DNA of 64,000 nt from Mycobacterium sp. DL440 (GCF_011745145.1 NZ_CP050191.1:5534473-5598472), one strand, 5' to 3'; numbered from the stretch's first letter, positions 26,171 to 35,771 are shown. Translations and numbers: made by a program. The notes: generated from the letters alone by a model not told the origin.

Positions 26171-26488
26171 CTAACTGGCGGCTTCGACCACGGCCAGCGT
26201 CTCGGGGGTGACCGGGTCGAGGGCGTCGTCGAAGTCGTGGTGCTTCTGTACGTACTTGGCGACGTACGGGCAGACCGCCGCGATGCGCTTGCCCGCCGCG
26301 CGGGTGTCGGTCAGCGCAGCCGACACCAGTTCGCCCGCCAGGCCTTGGCCGCTGAACTGGTCGTCGACTTCGGTGTGGTGGAAGATGCGCTGGTCGTCGG
26401 AGTCGACGTAGGCGGCCAGGCCGGCATGCTCACCGTCGACGGTGAGCTCGTAATGGCGTGCTTCTGGGACGTTGCGGACTTCAGCCAT
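26171..26488 (-). CDS. Short GNAT-type N-acetyltransferase (YjdJ-like)
   Basis: 105 residues from the ATG at 26488. The acetyl-CoA binding segment FSGQGLAGELVSAALTDTRA and the preceding FHHTEVDDQ identify the small GCN5-related family typified by YjdJ/GTNAT domains. The conserved CPYVAKYVQKH near the C-terminus is typical. Such proteins acetylate small molecules or proteins; target unknown. Divergent from the MFS gene with 40 bp between starts, and directly upstream of the decayed PPOX/MarR remnants. Confidence 0.78.
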   Translation of the reverse strand: MAEVRNVPEARHYELTVDGEHAGLAAYVDSDDQRIFHHTEVDDQFSGQGLAGELVSAALTDTRAAGKRIAAVCPYVAKYVQKHHDFDDALDPVTPETLAVVEAAS

Positions 26489-26528
26489 GTCTTCACTATG
26501 CACGTAGTGCGCTGGCACGATCAGGCAG

Positions 26529-28115
26529 ATGGCCGTCCGAGCAACGTCGACGTGGGCGCCGTTGGCGTCGCCGATCTACCGTGCGCTGTGGATTGCGCAG
26601 TTCGTCTCCAACCTGGGCACGTGGATGCAGACGGTGGGTGCCCAGTGGATGCTGGTGGGAGATCCGCGCGCCCCGGTGCTGGTCCCGTTGGTGCAGACCG
26701 CCACCACACTGCCGGTGATGCTGCTGGCCCTGCCGTCCGGCGTGCTTGCCGATCTGGTGGACCGGCGCAGGCTGCTGCTCGCCACCCAGGGGGCGATGGC
26801 GGCCGGCGTGGCGGCGCTGGCGGCACTGACCGGCGCCGGGTTGGCCACTCCGACGGTCCTGCTGATCCTGCTGTTTCTGATCGGCTGCGGGCAGGCGCTG
26901 ACCGCTCCGGCCTGGCAGGCCATTCAGCCGGACCTCGTTCCCCGCGAACAGATTCCCGCCGCGGCCGCGCTGGGCAGCATGAGTATGAACGGGGCCCGGG
27001 CAATCGGCCCGGCGATCGCCGGGGCGCTGGTATCCCTGTCCGGCCCGACGCTGGTGTTCGCGCTCAATGCGGTGTCGTTCGCCGGCATCGTGGTGGTGCT
27101 GCTGCTCTGGCGCAGCCCGGTCGCTGAGCAGCTGCTGCCCGCTGAGCGACCGTTGGCCGCACTCGGCGCCGGCGGCCGGTTCATCCGCAGGTCGCCGATC
27201 GTCAGGCGAATTCTGCTGCGGGCGGTGTTGTTCATCGCGCCGGGCAGCGCGCTGTGGGGCCTGCTCGCGGTGGTCGCGGATAGGCAGCTGGGGCTGTCGT
27301 CGTCCGGCTACGGGCTGCTTTTGGGTGCGCTCGGGGTGGGGGCCGTGCTCGGTGCCCTGGTCCTGGGCCGATTGCAGTCGGCCTTCGGCCTGAACGCGTT
27401 GCTGATCGTCGCGGCGCTCGGATTCGCCGGGGCCACTGCCGTTCTGGCGCTGGTGCACAATTTCGGCATTGTCCTGGCGGCGCTTGTCGTCGGCGGTGCG
27501 TCGTGGCTGCTGGCGTTGTCCACGCTCAACGCCTCGATGCAGTTGAGCCTGCCGGCGTGGGTGCGGGCCCGCGGGCTGTCGGTGTACCAGCTGACCTTCA
27601 TGGGCGGTCAGGCCATCGGGTCGCTGGTGTGGGGCCTGGTGGCCGGTGCGACGAGCACCGTCACGGCCCTGCTGATCAGTGCCGGACTGCTGGGGTTCTG
27701 TGCGGTTTCGGACTGGTGGTGGCCGCTGCACGAGCGCACGGGCGACCTCGATATGACGCCGTCCGCGCACTGGCCCGAACCGGCACTCGTGTTCGAACCG
27801 GAACCGCCTGACGGTCCGGTCCTGGTGCTGACCTCCTACCGGGTGGAACGTGAACACGAGACCGAGTTCTTCGCCGCGATGGGCGTGTTGGGTCGGTCGC
27901 GGCAGCGCACCGGGGCCACGCAATGGCGGTTGTTTCGTGCTGTGGAGCGCGAAGGTGTGTTTGTCGAGGCCTTCGTGGTGCGGTCCTGGGATGAGCATGT
28001 GCGCCAGCACCGCACCCGCCTGACGGGTAGCGACCTGGTCATCGAGCAGGCGGTTGAGCGTTGGGTGGAGGGGGAGCCGGTCTCGCACCATCTGATCGCG
28101 GTGAAGACTCCTTGA
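26529..28115 (+). CDS. MFS exporter with fused C-terminal soluble domain
   Basis: 528 residues. Residues 1-400 form a major facilitator of the enterobactin-exporter-like MFS_3 group with about 12 helices and the A-like motif GVLADLVDRRRLLL. The last 115 residues, starting near PDGPVLVLTSYRVEREHETE, are soluble and look like a ferredoxin-like/antibiotic-monooxygenase-type domain (FFAAMGVLGRSRQRTGATQW). Such MFS proteins export siderophores or lipophilic drugs. The stop is overlapped by the -35 of the next promoter. Substrate unknown; the appended domain may bind it, which is inference. Confidence 0.75.
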   Translation: MAVRATSTWAPLASPIYRALWIAQFVSNLGTWMQTVGAQWMLVGDPRAPVLVPLVQTATTLPVMLLALPSGVLADLVDRRRLLLATQGAMAAGVAALAALTGAGLATPTVLLILLFLIGCGQALTAPAWQAIQPDLVPREQIPAAAALGSMSMNGARAIGPAIAGALVSLSGPTLVFALNAVSFAGIVVVLLLWRSPVAEQLLPAERPLAALGAGGRFIRRSPIVRRILLRAVLFIAPGSALWGLLAVVADRQLGLSSSGYGLLLGALGVGAVLGALVLGRLQSAFGLNALLIVAALGFAGATAVLALVHNFGIVLAALVVGGASWLLALSTLNASMQLSLPAWVRARGLSVYQLTFMGGQAIGSLVWGLVAGATSTVTALLISAGLLGFCAVSDWWWPLHERTGDLDMTPSAHWPEPALVFEPEPPDGPVLVLTSYRVEREHETEFFAAMGVLGRSRQRTGATQWRLFRAVEREGVFVEAFVVRSWDEHVRQHRTRLTGSDLVIEQAVERWVEGEPVSHHLIAVKTP

Positions 28116-28153
28116 CTGTGAGCCTTATCACAGTAATATGACCAGTGGTCATA
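28112..28153 (+). promoter_or_regulatory. Promoter with overlapping TetR operator for tetR-R2lox
   Basis: TTGACT (28112-28117), a 16-nt spacer and TAATAT (28134-28139) form a near-consensus promoter. The perfect inverted repeat TATGACC-AGT-GGTCATA at 28137-28153 starts inside the -10 and runs over the transcription start. The TetR gene begins 17 bp later. This is the layout of an autorepressed operon. Confidence 0.75.
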
Positions 28154-28169
28154 CAGGCTGGAGAGTCAG

Positions 28170-28850
28170 ATGCCGACGGTCACCTGGGCGCGTTTGGATC
28201 CCGCTCGTAGAGCGGCGGTGGTGGCAGCCGCCGAGGCGGAATTCGGGGCGCACGGGTACTCGCGTGGAAGCCTCAACGTCATCGCCCGGCGCGCGGGTGT
28301 GGCGAAAGGCAGTCTGTTCCAGTATTTCGCGGACAAACGCGACCTGTACGCGTTCATCGCGGATATCGGAAGCCAGCGGGTGCGGGCATACATGGAGGAC
28401 CGCATCCGCACGCTCGATCTCGACCGCCCGTTCTTCGAGTTTCTCACCGACCTGCTCGACGACTGGGTGGCCTACTTCGCCGACCATCCCCAGGACCGTT
28501 CGCTGCATGCCGCGGCAAGCTTCGAGGTGGACACCGAGGCCCGGGTCAGCGTGCGGACCGTCATCCACCGCCACTATCTCGAGGTGCTCCGGCCGCTTGT
28601 GCAGGACGCTCAGACCCGGGGCGATCTGCGGGCGGACGCGGACGCCGGCGCGCTGTTGTCGCTGCTGCTGATGATCTTTCCGCATTTGGCGCTCGCGCCG
28701 TACGTGCGTGGGATGGACCCGATCCTGGGCCTGGATGAGCCCAGCCCCGAGCAGCCGGCACTCGCAGTACGACGACTCGTCGGAGTGTTGAAGGCCGCAT
28801 TCGCGGTACCCAATTTCCCGGCGGCCACGGAAGCAGCCCATCAGACCTGA
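28170..28850 (+). CDS. TetR-family regulator upstream of R2lox (Rv0232-like)
   Basis: 226 residues. [23 protein letters not shown] followed by [17 protein letters not shown]. The C-terminal domain is of the TetR type with a long helical ligand pocket ([20 protein letters not shown]). ATG 28170 has GGAGAG upstream. The R2lox gene follows after 14 nt, as Rv0232-Rv0233 do in M. tuberculosis, and the promoter carries a palindrome over the -10, so the protein very likely represses its own operon. Inducer unknown. Confidence 0.85.
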   Translation: MPTVTWARLDPARRAAVVAAAEAEFGAHGYSRGSLNVIARRAGVAKGSLFQYFADKRDLYAFIADIGSQRVRAYMEDRIRTLDLDRPFFEFLTDLLDDWVAYFADHPQDRSLHAAASFEVDTEARVSVRTVIHRHYLEVLRPLVQDAQTRGDLRADADAGALLSLLLMIFPHLALAPYVRGMDPILGLDEPSPEQPALAVRRLVGVLKAAFAVPNFPAATEAAHQT

Positions 28851-28864
28851 GGAGGTCAATTCCC

Positions 28865-29806
28865 ATGTCACACACACATTTCGGCTCGCTCTCCAAGGGC
28901 GGTCTCAATTGGGACAGTGTGCCGTTGCGGTTGTTCTCCGGGGGGAATGCCAAGTTCTGGAATCCGGCCGATATCGACTTCTCCCGCGACCGGGCGGACT
29001 GGGAGGCGCTGACGGACCGGGAACGTGAGTACGCCACCCGGTTGTGCGCCGAGTTCATCGCGGGTGAGGAGGCGGTCACCAAGGACATCCAGCCGTTCAT
29101 GACTGCGATGCGGGCTGAGGGGCGCCTGGGCGACGAGATGTACCTGACCCAGTTCGCCTTCGAGGAGGCCAAGCACACGCAGGTGTTCCGCATGTGGCTC
29201 GACGCCGTCGGGATCACCGACGATCTGCACAACTACTTCGACGAACTTCCGGCCTATCGGCAGATGTTCTATGAGGAGCTGCCGGCGTCGCTCGATGCGT
29301 TGTACACCGACCCGTCGCCGGCCGCCCAAGTACGGGCGTCGGTGACCTACAACCACATCGTCGAAGGAATGCTGGCGCTCACGGGATACTATGCGTGGCA
29401 CAAGATTTGCGTCGACAGAGGGATCCTTCCCGGCATGCAGGAGCTGGTGGGGCGGATCGGTGATGACGAGCGCCGCCACATGGCGTGGGGCACCTTCACC
29501 TGTCGGCGTCACGTTGCCGCCGATGATGCCAACTGGGAAGTGTTCGAGAACCGGATGAACGAGCTCATCCCGCTGGCGTTGCGACTCACCGAGGAGGGCT
29601 TTGCCCTCTACGCGCCGGACATCCCGTTCGGCCTGGTGCAGGACGAGTTCATGCAGTACTCCGCCGACAAGGGCATGCGCCGATTCGGCACCATCAGCAG
29701 CGCCAGGGGCCGTCCGCTCGAAGAGATCGACCTCGACTACTCGCCGCTGACGTTGGAGGACACGTTCGCCGACGAGGATGCACGGGCGCTGGCGGCCACC
29801 GCATAG
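28865..29806 (+). CDS. nrdB: R2-like ligand-binding oxidase (R2lox)
   Basis: 313 residues. All metal ligands of the Mn/Fe cofactor fall at the positions known for the M. tuberculosis protein Rv0233: Glu68, Glu101, His104, Glu167, Glu202, His205. Val71 and Tyr162, which form the ether cross-link in R2lox, are also in place. This separates it from true class I R2 subunits, although it was annotated nrdB. R2lox binds a long-chain fatty acid and is thought to oxidise it. GAGGAGG precedes the ATG. Co-transcribed with the TetR gene. Confidence 0.93.
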   Translation: MSHTHFGSLSKGGLNWDSVPLRLFSGGNAKFWNPADIDFSRDRADWEALTDREREYATRLCAEFIAGEEAVTKDIQPFMTAMRAEGRLGDEMYLTQFAFEEAKHTQVFRMWLDAVGITDDLHNYFDELPAYRQMFYEELPASLDALYTDPSPAAQVRASVTYNHIVEGMLALTGYYAWHKICVDRGILPGMQELVGRIGDDERRHMAWGTFTCRRHVAADDANWEVFENRMNELIPLALRLTEEGFALYAPDIPFGLVQDEFMQYSADKGMRRFGTISSARGRPLEEIDLDYSPLTLEDTFADEDARALAATA

Positions 29807-29817
29807 GCCCCGACGAT

Positions 29818-29852
29818 GCGGTGTCGGCGAACCCCTCCGTCGCCGACACCGC
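29818..29852 (+). terminator. 13-bp hairpin after R2lox
   Basis: GCGGTGTCGGCGA (29818-29830) and TCGCCGACACCGC (29840-29852) are perfect complements around a 9-nt loop, 12 nt after the R2lox stop. No U-tract follows, as is usual for mycobacterial terminators. Confidence 0.65.
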
Positions 29853-29915
29853 AGCCGTGCGCACCGCACGATGCGCAGCCGCGCGAACACGGCTGAGCCG
29901 GAAGGCCAGCCTGTC

Positions 29916-29944
29916 AACTGACTGCATAGTTAATGCACTCAGTT
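29916..29944. promoter_or_regulatory. 29-bp near-perfect palindrome in a convergent intergenic space
   Basis: Arms AACTGACTGCAT and ATGCACTCAGTT around AGTTA pair with one mismatch. It is AT-rich and looks like a TetR-type operator, yet both flanking genes end here (R2lox on plus, aftD on minus). A short minus-strand frame opens at its ATG (29927) but has no family features. In M. tuberculosis gabD1 and Rv0235c lie at this place. Confidence 0.45.
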
Positions 29945-30053
29945 CTGCACAATCCAGGTCCGCAACCTGTAGTCCCCCATGTAGCAAAGGGCATTCCGGG
30001 CGTGTGCCACGCGTGCCGGTACCGTAAGTACCGCATATGTGCGTTGTCAACAG

Positions 30054-33000
30054 TTACGGCAAATGTTCCGGTGTTCGCCGAGGTGTTCGCTCAAAGGTGA
30101 CCGTGGATGCCGCGACGAAGGTGACCGACAGGAGCGCCAGCAACTGCACCCACGGCGAGTGTCCGATATAACCGTCGACCGAGCGCCAGGGGTATTGACT
30201 CAGCGTTGCGCCGGCCAGTGTGAGTCCACCCGCGGCCACGCCCACGGTCAGCTTCTCCTGCCAACCGTCGCGATCACGCAGTAGGTAGCGCACTCCCAGC
30301 GTGGCACCGGCGACCAGCAGTCCCGGCAAGCCGGAGATGGCCGTCCCGACCGCCAGTACCGCGACCGCGATCAGGTTTGGCGATGGTTGCCATGGCCGCA
30401 CGGGATCGAGATCCGGGTTGCGGCGCCGGGTCGGCCACAGTGCCAGCAGGGCCAGGACCGGCAGCAACGTGAGCCCGCCGATCAATCCGACCCGGTAGGG
30501 ACGGTTCGACGGGAAGGACAGCGTCACCGGCCCGTCCTTGCCGGCCGGGATCACCCAGCCCTGCTGCCAACCGTTGACCTTCACCGCCGTCAGGGCGACG
30601 CCATCGGCGGTGCGCGCGACCCACCCCGGGTTCACGCTTTCGGGCACCACCAGGACCCTTGCCTTGTCTGATGCCGGCGCCTCCACCTGCCGGCGGTCCG
30701 ATGACCAGACCGGCGTTTCGACAGGAGTTGTTGTGGCCGTGCGCAGTAGGGGGGCCGTTCGGGTGTTGAGCACGACTCCGTCGACGACGAACGCTGCGCC
30801 GGGGCTGGCCAGGAGTTCCTGTTGACCGGCAGGCAGGGCGATCGGACCGGTACGGCATGGCTGGGCCGGAATCGGGTCGCCGTCGAGCAGCGCCCCCACG
30901 GTGGTGTGTACCGAGGTCTGGATGAACTGGCCGGCCACACCGATGACCGGACCCTGACCGCACGGAAGTGACACTGTCCGTTTGCGATTGGCGGCAGAAT
31001 CGGCCGCAGCGACAGGCTTGCCGTGCACGTCGAGAACGGTCAGTTCGGCCAGCCCGGGAGGCTTGAGCTGGTCGAAGCCCAGCGAGGTGCGGTCGATGAT
31101 GTCGTTCCAGCCCAGCAGCGACACGGTGATGGTGTCGGTTACCCGTGGTTTGAGCTGTGCGGTCTGGGCCTCACCGTTGCCGGGGAGCTTGTGCACCTGC
31201 GGGCCGTCGCCCAGGTCGATCGAGACCAGCGTCGGGTGCGCGGGTGGTTGGCTGGTGCCGGGGTCGATACGGAGCGCGCCGACTTCGGTCGGCGCAGGCA
31301 GTTTCAGCGTCAGCGTGGGTGGTGCCTTGAACTGAACAACGCGTTGCGGCGCGGTCCATGATGTCCGCGGGTCACCGTCGGTGGCGGCGTAGGCCGAACC
31401 GAGCACGTCGATCGGGTCGGCGTCACCGGAGGCGCGGGTGGTCCCAGGTTGGGCGACCAGATCGGCGAGTTTGGGTCCCTGACGGGACCGGATCCACACC
31501 GTCGGCTCGACGTCGATGGGCGTCGGCACCGTGAGTGTGCGGCTCATATTGACCGCCTCCTCGGAGGCCAGCGCCAGCGCCGCCGCGCACCGGATCCCGG
31601 CCGGACTGTCGGCACACCCGGGCCTGCCCAGTAGTTCGGTTCCCAGATCCCATTGTGCGACATTCGAATCCGCGGGAGGTCCGGGGACTTCGACGGTGTG
31701 CCTCAAGTTGATGGGATGGGCGAATCCCGATGCGTCGTACTGGGTCACGGAAAGATCGGTGATGCCGAACTGCACACCGGCAGAACCGTCGTTGGTGGCG
31801 ACCGCAGTGACCCGCACCCATGGGGTTTCGCCGACCGGCAGCGGGATGGTCAACTGCTGGCCGGCGGTGTCGAAGCGCAGGCTGCTCGAGCCGGTCGCGG
31901 TGGCCACCTCGATGCGGCGCACCTGGGCGCCGACCGCCGTTGCACTTGGGGTGATGGTCAGCGTGGCGTTGGTGACCGGGTGATCGAAATCGACCTGCAA
32001 CCACTGGCCGACCGCAGCCTGCAGGGCGTTGGACACCCACGAGGTCGAACCGTCGCTGTCGACGGCCGCGGCCGGCCCGGTGGCCGGTGCGACGTTGGGC
32101 AGCGCGGTGGAGTCCGCCGCCGAACTCGACACCGATACCCGTCCGCCGTTCCACTTGCCGTACACCGGCGCGGCCCCGTCGGACGGGTAGTCCGGGACGC
32201 GGTTGTGGGTGTGGCGGGCGTCGTCGGGGGCGCGGATCGCCGAGGCGTGGTCGTCGACGCGGCCGTAGTCGATCTCGCGGGCGGTCGGGGTGTCGGTGAC
32301 GATCACCCCGGCGGATCCGTCCGGTTGTACGGGCAGGCCGGCCCGCTCGGCGTCGGCAGTCAGCAGCATCGGCCCCAGCGGGGGTCGCCCGGCCAGGCGA
32401 CGGCGTTCGTCGAGGCGTAGCAGCGCCTCGGGTGCGCCCGCCACCCGGGTCATCGCGTCGGTGTCGACCAGATACGGTGCGGACGGGTTGGTTCCGGCGG
32501 TGTCCACCCGGTAGATCTCGATGGCGGGGTAACGCGGGCGCAGGCCGCTGTCGGCGACGAAGCCCTCCAGCGTTCCGGGTCCCGCCGACTCACCGAACTC
32601 GACCATCTTGGACAGTCCGGGAGACCCCTCTATCGAACGGTGCACCAGTACCGGCCGGGCCGATCTGGACACGTCGGGGTCCAGATCGTTGCGTAGTACG
32701 ACATACGAAATACCTTGCCGGGCAAGGGTATCGGCGAGCCCAGCGGAAGGGCGGCCGGCGGCGAACAATCGCTGTACCGAATCCAGCGCGCGGATCGTCT
32801 CGGGCGGTGTCAGCGGGATCGAATCACGCACGCCCCACGGACTCGAGCCGAGGACCTGTAACGGTTCGTCGTGGCTGTTGCCCCAGGTCTGGGTGGCGAA
32901 CGGGGCGCCGGGTGCGACCAGGACCCGGCCTCGGTCGGTGTTGTGTTCGTCGAGCCAGTCCGCGGCGTCGTGCCAGTACTGCGGGATCGCGGTGAAGGTT

Positions 33001-34304
33001 CCGGCGGGGGTGATCCGGCCGGTCCAGGCGAGCGAGGTACCTGCTGCCAGCGCGGCGAGCACCACGATCGCGACCGCGATGCGCTTGTCGCGTTCGGGCC
33101 GGGCGAAGGCCCGCACCCACACCGGCAGGGCCGCGGTGCCCGGCAGCGGGATCCGGCCCAACAGATGAGCCAGACCCAGCGCCAGCGGCAGCCGCAGCAC
33201 CGGATCGAGCTTGGCCAGGTTGCGCAGCGGCGTGCCCGTTCCGTCCAGGAAATCCTGAACGGCCGTCGCCACCGGGGATCCCAGCCCTCCGGAGTAGCCC
33301 AGGCCCAGCAGCACCACGCCGATCAACAGCATGGTGATCAGGCGACCCCGCGCAGGCATCGACCGCAGCGCCAGCCCGGCCAGGCCGGCCGCCGCCACCA
33401 ATGCGGTGGCCAGCACCGCGACCGTGCTCGTCACCAGTGACGCCGCCGCGGTGGCAGTGGATGCCACGAACGGGGTCCAGGTATGGGTGCCGCGCAGCAT
33501 CTCGGTGAGCGACATCCACTGTGTGGTGACACCCGAGGATTCGATGAAGTCGAGGAACGGCGGGCTGATCCGGCCCAGCATCACCAGTGCGACGACCCAC
33601 CAGGCGACGGCCAGTGCCGTGCAGCCGAACCACCACGCGGTGAATCGCCACCACAGCCGGTTAGGCCGGTGACAGGCCCACCAGATGATCGCGGCCAGGC
33701 AGCCGGTCAGTGTCGCGACGGCGTTGACCGCACCCATCAGCGCCACGGCGCCTGCGGATCGGGCGGCCATCAGCCGCAGATTGCGATCCCCCCGAAACGC
33801 CAGGATGATCGGCAGCAGCACCCACGGCGCCAGCATCATCGGCAGCGTCTCCGACGAGATCGCGCCGAGGGTGGTCAGTACGCGGGGCGACAGGGTGAAG
33901 GCGAGCGCACCGAGGACACGCGAACTGGTACTGCCGATGCCCAGGATTTCGGCCAGGCGCAGCATGCCCCAGAAGCCCACCGTGAGCAGCAGGGCCCACC
34001 ACAGTCGTTGGGTGACCCAGCCGGGAATCCCCAGCAGATCGCCGGCCAGGAAGAAAGCCCCGTGGGGAAAGAGGTAGCCGTAGGCCTGGTTCTGCGCCTG
34101 CCCGAACGGCAGGTCGCTGTTCCACAGATTGAAGGCGCGGGCCAGGAACCTCAGGGGATTGGCGGTGAGGTCCAGCTTGGTGTCGGGCGATATCTCCCCG
34201 GGGGACTGGACGAAAGTCAGGAGCAGTGTCGCCGCCGCGACCACCCACAACCAGCGCCGCGACAGTGGCGCGTCGAGCGCCCGCCGCGTTAGCGGCACAT
34301 CCAA
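30054..34304 (-). CDS. aftD: Arabinofuranosyltransferase AftD
   Basis: 1416 residues, a GT-C glycosyltransferase of about the M. tuberculosis AftD length. The N-terminal membrane half starts WLWVVAAATLLLTFVQSPGEISPDTKLDL, with the catalytic acidic residue expected in that first periplasmic loop. A large periplasmic region follows with carbohydrate-binding-like segments, e.g. GSTSWVSNALQAAVGQWLQV and DPRTSWTAPQRV. Two C-terminal helices close it. It adds alpha-(1-3)-arabinofuranose from decaprenyl phosphate to arabinogalactan and LAM. TTG 34304 or GTG 34298 is the start, directly after the DUF2613 gene. Ends 247 bp from R2lox. Confidence 0.93.
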   Translation of the reverse strand: MDVPLTRRALDAPLSRRWLWVVAAATLLLTFVQSPGEISPDTKLDLTANPLRFLARAFNLWNSDLPFGQAQNQAYGYLFPHGAFFLAGDLLGIPGWVTQRLWWALLLTVGFWGMLRLAEILGIGSTSSRVLGALAFTLSPRVLTTLGAISSETLPMMLAPWVLLPIILAFRGDRNLRLMAARSAGAVALMGAVNAVATLTGCLAAIIWWACHRPNRLWWRFTAWWFGCTALAVAWWVVALVMLGRISPPFLDFIESSGVTTQWMSLTEMLRGTHTWTPFVASTATAAASLVTSTVAVLATALVAAAGLAGLALRSMPARGRLITMLLIGVVLLGLGYSGGLGSPVATAVQDFLDGTGTPLRNLAKLDPVLRLPLALGLAHLLGRIPLPGTAALPVWVRAFARPERDKRIAVAIVVLAALAAGTSLAWTGRITPAGTFTAIPQYWHDAADWLDEHNTDRGRVLVAPGAPFATQTWGNSHDEPLQVLGSSPWGVRDSIPLTPPETIRALDSVQRLFAAGRPSAGLADTLARQGISYVVLRNDLDPDVSRSARPVLVHRSIEGSPGLSKMVEFGESAGPGTLEGFVADSGLRPRYPAIEIYRVDTAGTNPSAPYLVDTDAMTRVAGAPEALLRLDERRRLAGRPPLGPMLLTADAERAGLPVQPDGSAGVIVTDTPTAREIDYGRVDDHASAIRAPDDARHTHNRVPDYPSDGAAPVYGKWNGGRVSVSSSAADSTALPNVAPATGPAAAVDSDGSTSWVSNALQAAVGQWLQVDFDHPVTNATLTITPSATAVGAQVRRIEVATATGSSSLRFDTAGQQLTIPLPVGETPWVRVTAVATNDGSAGVQFGITDLSVTQYDASGFAHPINLRHTVEVPGPPADSNVAQWDLGTELLGRPGCADSPAGIRCAAALALASEEAVNMSRTLTVPTPIDVEPTVWIRSRQGPKLADLVAQPGTTRASGDADPIDVLGSAYAATDGDPRTSWTAPQRVVQFKAPPTLTLKLPAPTEVGALRIDPGTSQPPAHPTLVSIDLGDGPQVHKLPGNGEAQTAQLKPRVTDTITVSLLGWNDIIDRTSLGFDQLKPPGLAELTVLDVHGKPVAAADSAANRKRTVSLPCGQGPVIGVAGQFIQTSVHTTVGALLDGDPIPAQPCRTGPIALPAGQQELLASPGAAFVVDGVVLNTRTAPLLRTATTTPVETPVWSSDRRQVEAPASDKARVLVVPESVNPGWVARTADGVALTAVKVNGWQQGWVIPAGKDGPVTLSFPSNRPYRVGLIGGLTLLPVLALLALWPTRRRNPDLDPVRPWQPSPNLIAVAVLAVGTAISGLPGLLVAGATLGVRYLLRDRDGWQEKLTVGVAAGGLTLAGATLSQYPWRSVDGYIGHSPWVQLLALLSVTFVAASTVTFERTPRRTPEHLP

Positions 34305-34305
34305 G

Positions 34306-34479
34306 CTAGGACCGGTCGCCGTACTCGACCCTGTTGAGCACCGATGACGCCGGGTCGCCCGCTTGCAGCGGAGGCTTCGTGTCCTGCTGCACCATTAGTG
34401 TCACACCGAAAACGGCAGCCGCACCCAACAGCAGGCCGACGACAATGCTGGCCGCGGAGGGTATGACGAACCGGTTCAC
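34306..34479 (-). CDS. Small membrane protein, DUF2613 type (Rv0236A-like)
   Basis: 57 residues from a GTG at 34479 to TAG at 34306. One membrane segment (SIVVGLLLGAAAVFGVTLMV, residues 11-30) is followed by a short polar tail (LNRVEYGDRS). It is immediately upstream of aftD, with the stop only 1 nt from the aftD TTG, the same arrangement as Rv0236A-aftD. The pair is surely co-transcribed. It may be an AftD accessory or assembly subunit, but no function is known. Confidence 0.8.
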   Translation of the reverse strand: MNRFVIPSAASIVVGLLLGAAAVFGVTLMVQQDTKPPLQAGDPASSVLNRVEYGDRS

Positions 34480-34582
34480 CCGGCCAACCTAGCATGGCAA
34501 CCCCGCAGATCCGTGCGAGGCGGACGTGGCTCGACACGCAGAGAATCGATTACCGCTTGCTCAGCGGCTAAGGTCGGGCCCC

Positions 34583-35719
34583 ATGGCTTCACCGCGTCTC
34601 GTCGCAACTTTCGCAGCGTTGTCCGGGCTGTTGCTGGCCTGCTCTCCGAGCACCCCGGCGCCGGAGTCTCAATCTACGGACACGAAGCCGATGTCCACCC
34701 ACGCGCCGATGCCCGCTGCGCCGGTGTGTGACCTGGCGGCCCTGTCACCTCGCGACAAGCTGGCCCAGCTGCTGACCGTCGGAGTCAAGGACGCCGCCGA
34801 CGCACGTTCGGTGGTGAGCAGCCAGCACGTCGGCGGCATCATGATCGGCAGTTGGACCGACCTGTCGATGCTCAACGACGGATCCCTGCCTGACATCTCC
34901 GCCGCCGGCCCGCTGCCGCTGGCGGTCACCGTCGACGAGGAAGGTGGCCGGGTGTCTCGGCTCGCCTCGTTGATCGGCGAGCAGCCGTCGGCGCGGGTGC
35001 TGGCGCAGACCAAGTCCGTCGACGAGGTGTACGGCATCGCGCTGGAGCGTGGGAAGAAGATGCGCGACCTCGGGATCACCGTCGACTTCGCACCCGTCGT
35101 CGACGTCACCTCCGACGCCGACGACACCGTCATCGGTGACCGGTCCTTCGGGGACGATCCAGCCAAGGTCACCGAGTACGCCGGTGCCTACGCCCGCGGA
35201 CTGCGGGAGGCCGGGGTGCTCCCGGTGCTCAAGCACTTCCCGGGCCACGGTCACGGCTCAGGTGACTCGCACACGGGCTCGGTGACCACCCCGCCGCTCG
35301 ACGAGCTGAAGGCCAACGATCTGCTGCCCTACGCCACCCTGACCACCCAGGCGCCGGTGGCCGTCATGGTCGGACACCTGGAGGTACCGGGCCTGACCGG
35401 TACCGATCCGGCCAGCCTCAGCCCCGCCGCATATGAGCTGCTGCGTTCGGGCGGATACGGCGGCCCGGGCTTCAACGGCCTGGTCTACACCGACGACCTG
35501 TCCAGCATGGCCGCGATCAATCAGCGCTACGGAGTGGCTGCTGCAGTGCTCAAGGCTTTCCAGGCCGGGGCCGACAACGCGTTGTGGATCACCACCGACG
35601 AGGTGCCCGCGGTGCTGGACGGCCTGGAGAAAGCGCTGGCCGATGGTGAGTTGAACCAGGCTGCGGTGGATGCTGCGGTGCAGCGCAACGTGGATGCCAA
35701 GGGCGGGGTGCACTGCTAA
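34583..35719 (+). CDS. lpqI: Lipoprotein beta-N-acetylglucosaminidase LpqI
   Basis: 378 residues of glycoside hydrolase family 3. A lipoprotein signal ends in the lipobox LLAC (Cys20). The NagZ signature KHFPGHGHGSGDSH contains the catalytic His/Asp dyad, and the nucleophile Asp lies in VYTDDLSSMAA. LpqI removes GlcNAc from peptidoglycan-derived muropeptides during cell-wall recycling and acts at the cell surface. ATG 34583 is chosen because the signal peptide starts there. The position next to aftD and a TetR gene matches Rv0237. Confidence 0.92.
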   Translation: MASPRLVATFAALSGLLLACSPSTPAPESQSTDTKPMSTHAPMPAAPVCDLAALSPRDKLAQLLTVGVKDAADARSVVSSQHVGGIMIGSWTDLSMLNDGSLPDISAAGPLPLAVTVDEEGGRVSRLASLIGEQPSARVLAQTKSVDEVYGIALERGKKMRDLGITVDFAPVVDVTSDADDTVIGDRSFGDDPAKVTEYAGAYARGLREAGVLPVLKHFPGHGHGSGDSHTGSVTTPPLDELKANDLLPYATLTTQAPVAVMVGHLEVPGLTGTDPASLSPAAYELLRSGGYGGPGFNGLVYTDDLSSMAAINQRYGVAAAVLKAFQAGADNALWITTDEVPAVLDGLEKALADGELNQAAVDAAVQRNVDAKGGVHC

Positions 35720-35771
35720 GAGCGGACTGAGCCGCTGCCCGCACCGTCAACCGGACGCTTATCCTGTTCGG

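Noticed and set aside
26496-28091. 531-codon minus-strand open frame
   Set aside because: Antisense to the MFS gene; Gln/Arg/His-rich composition without domains.
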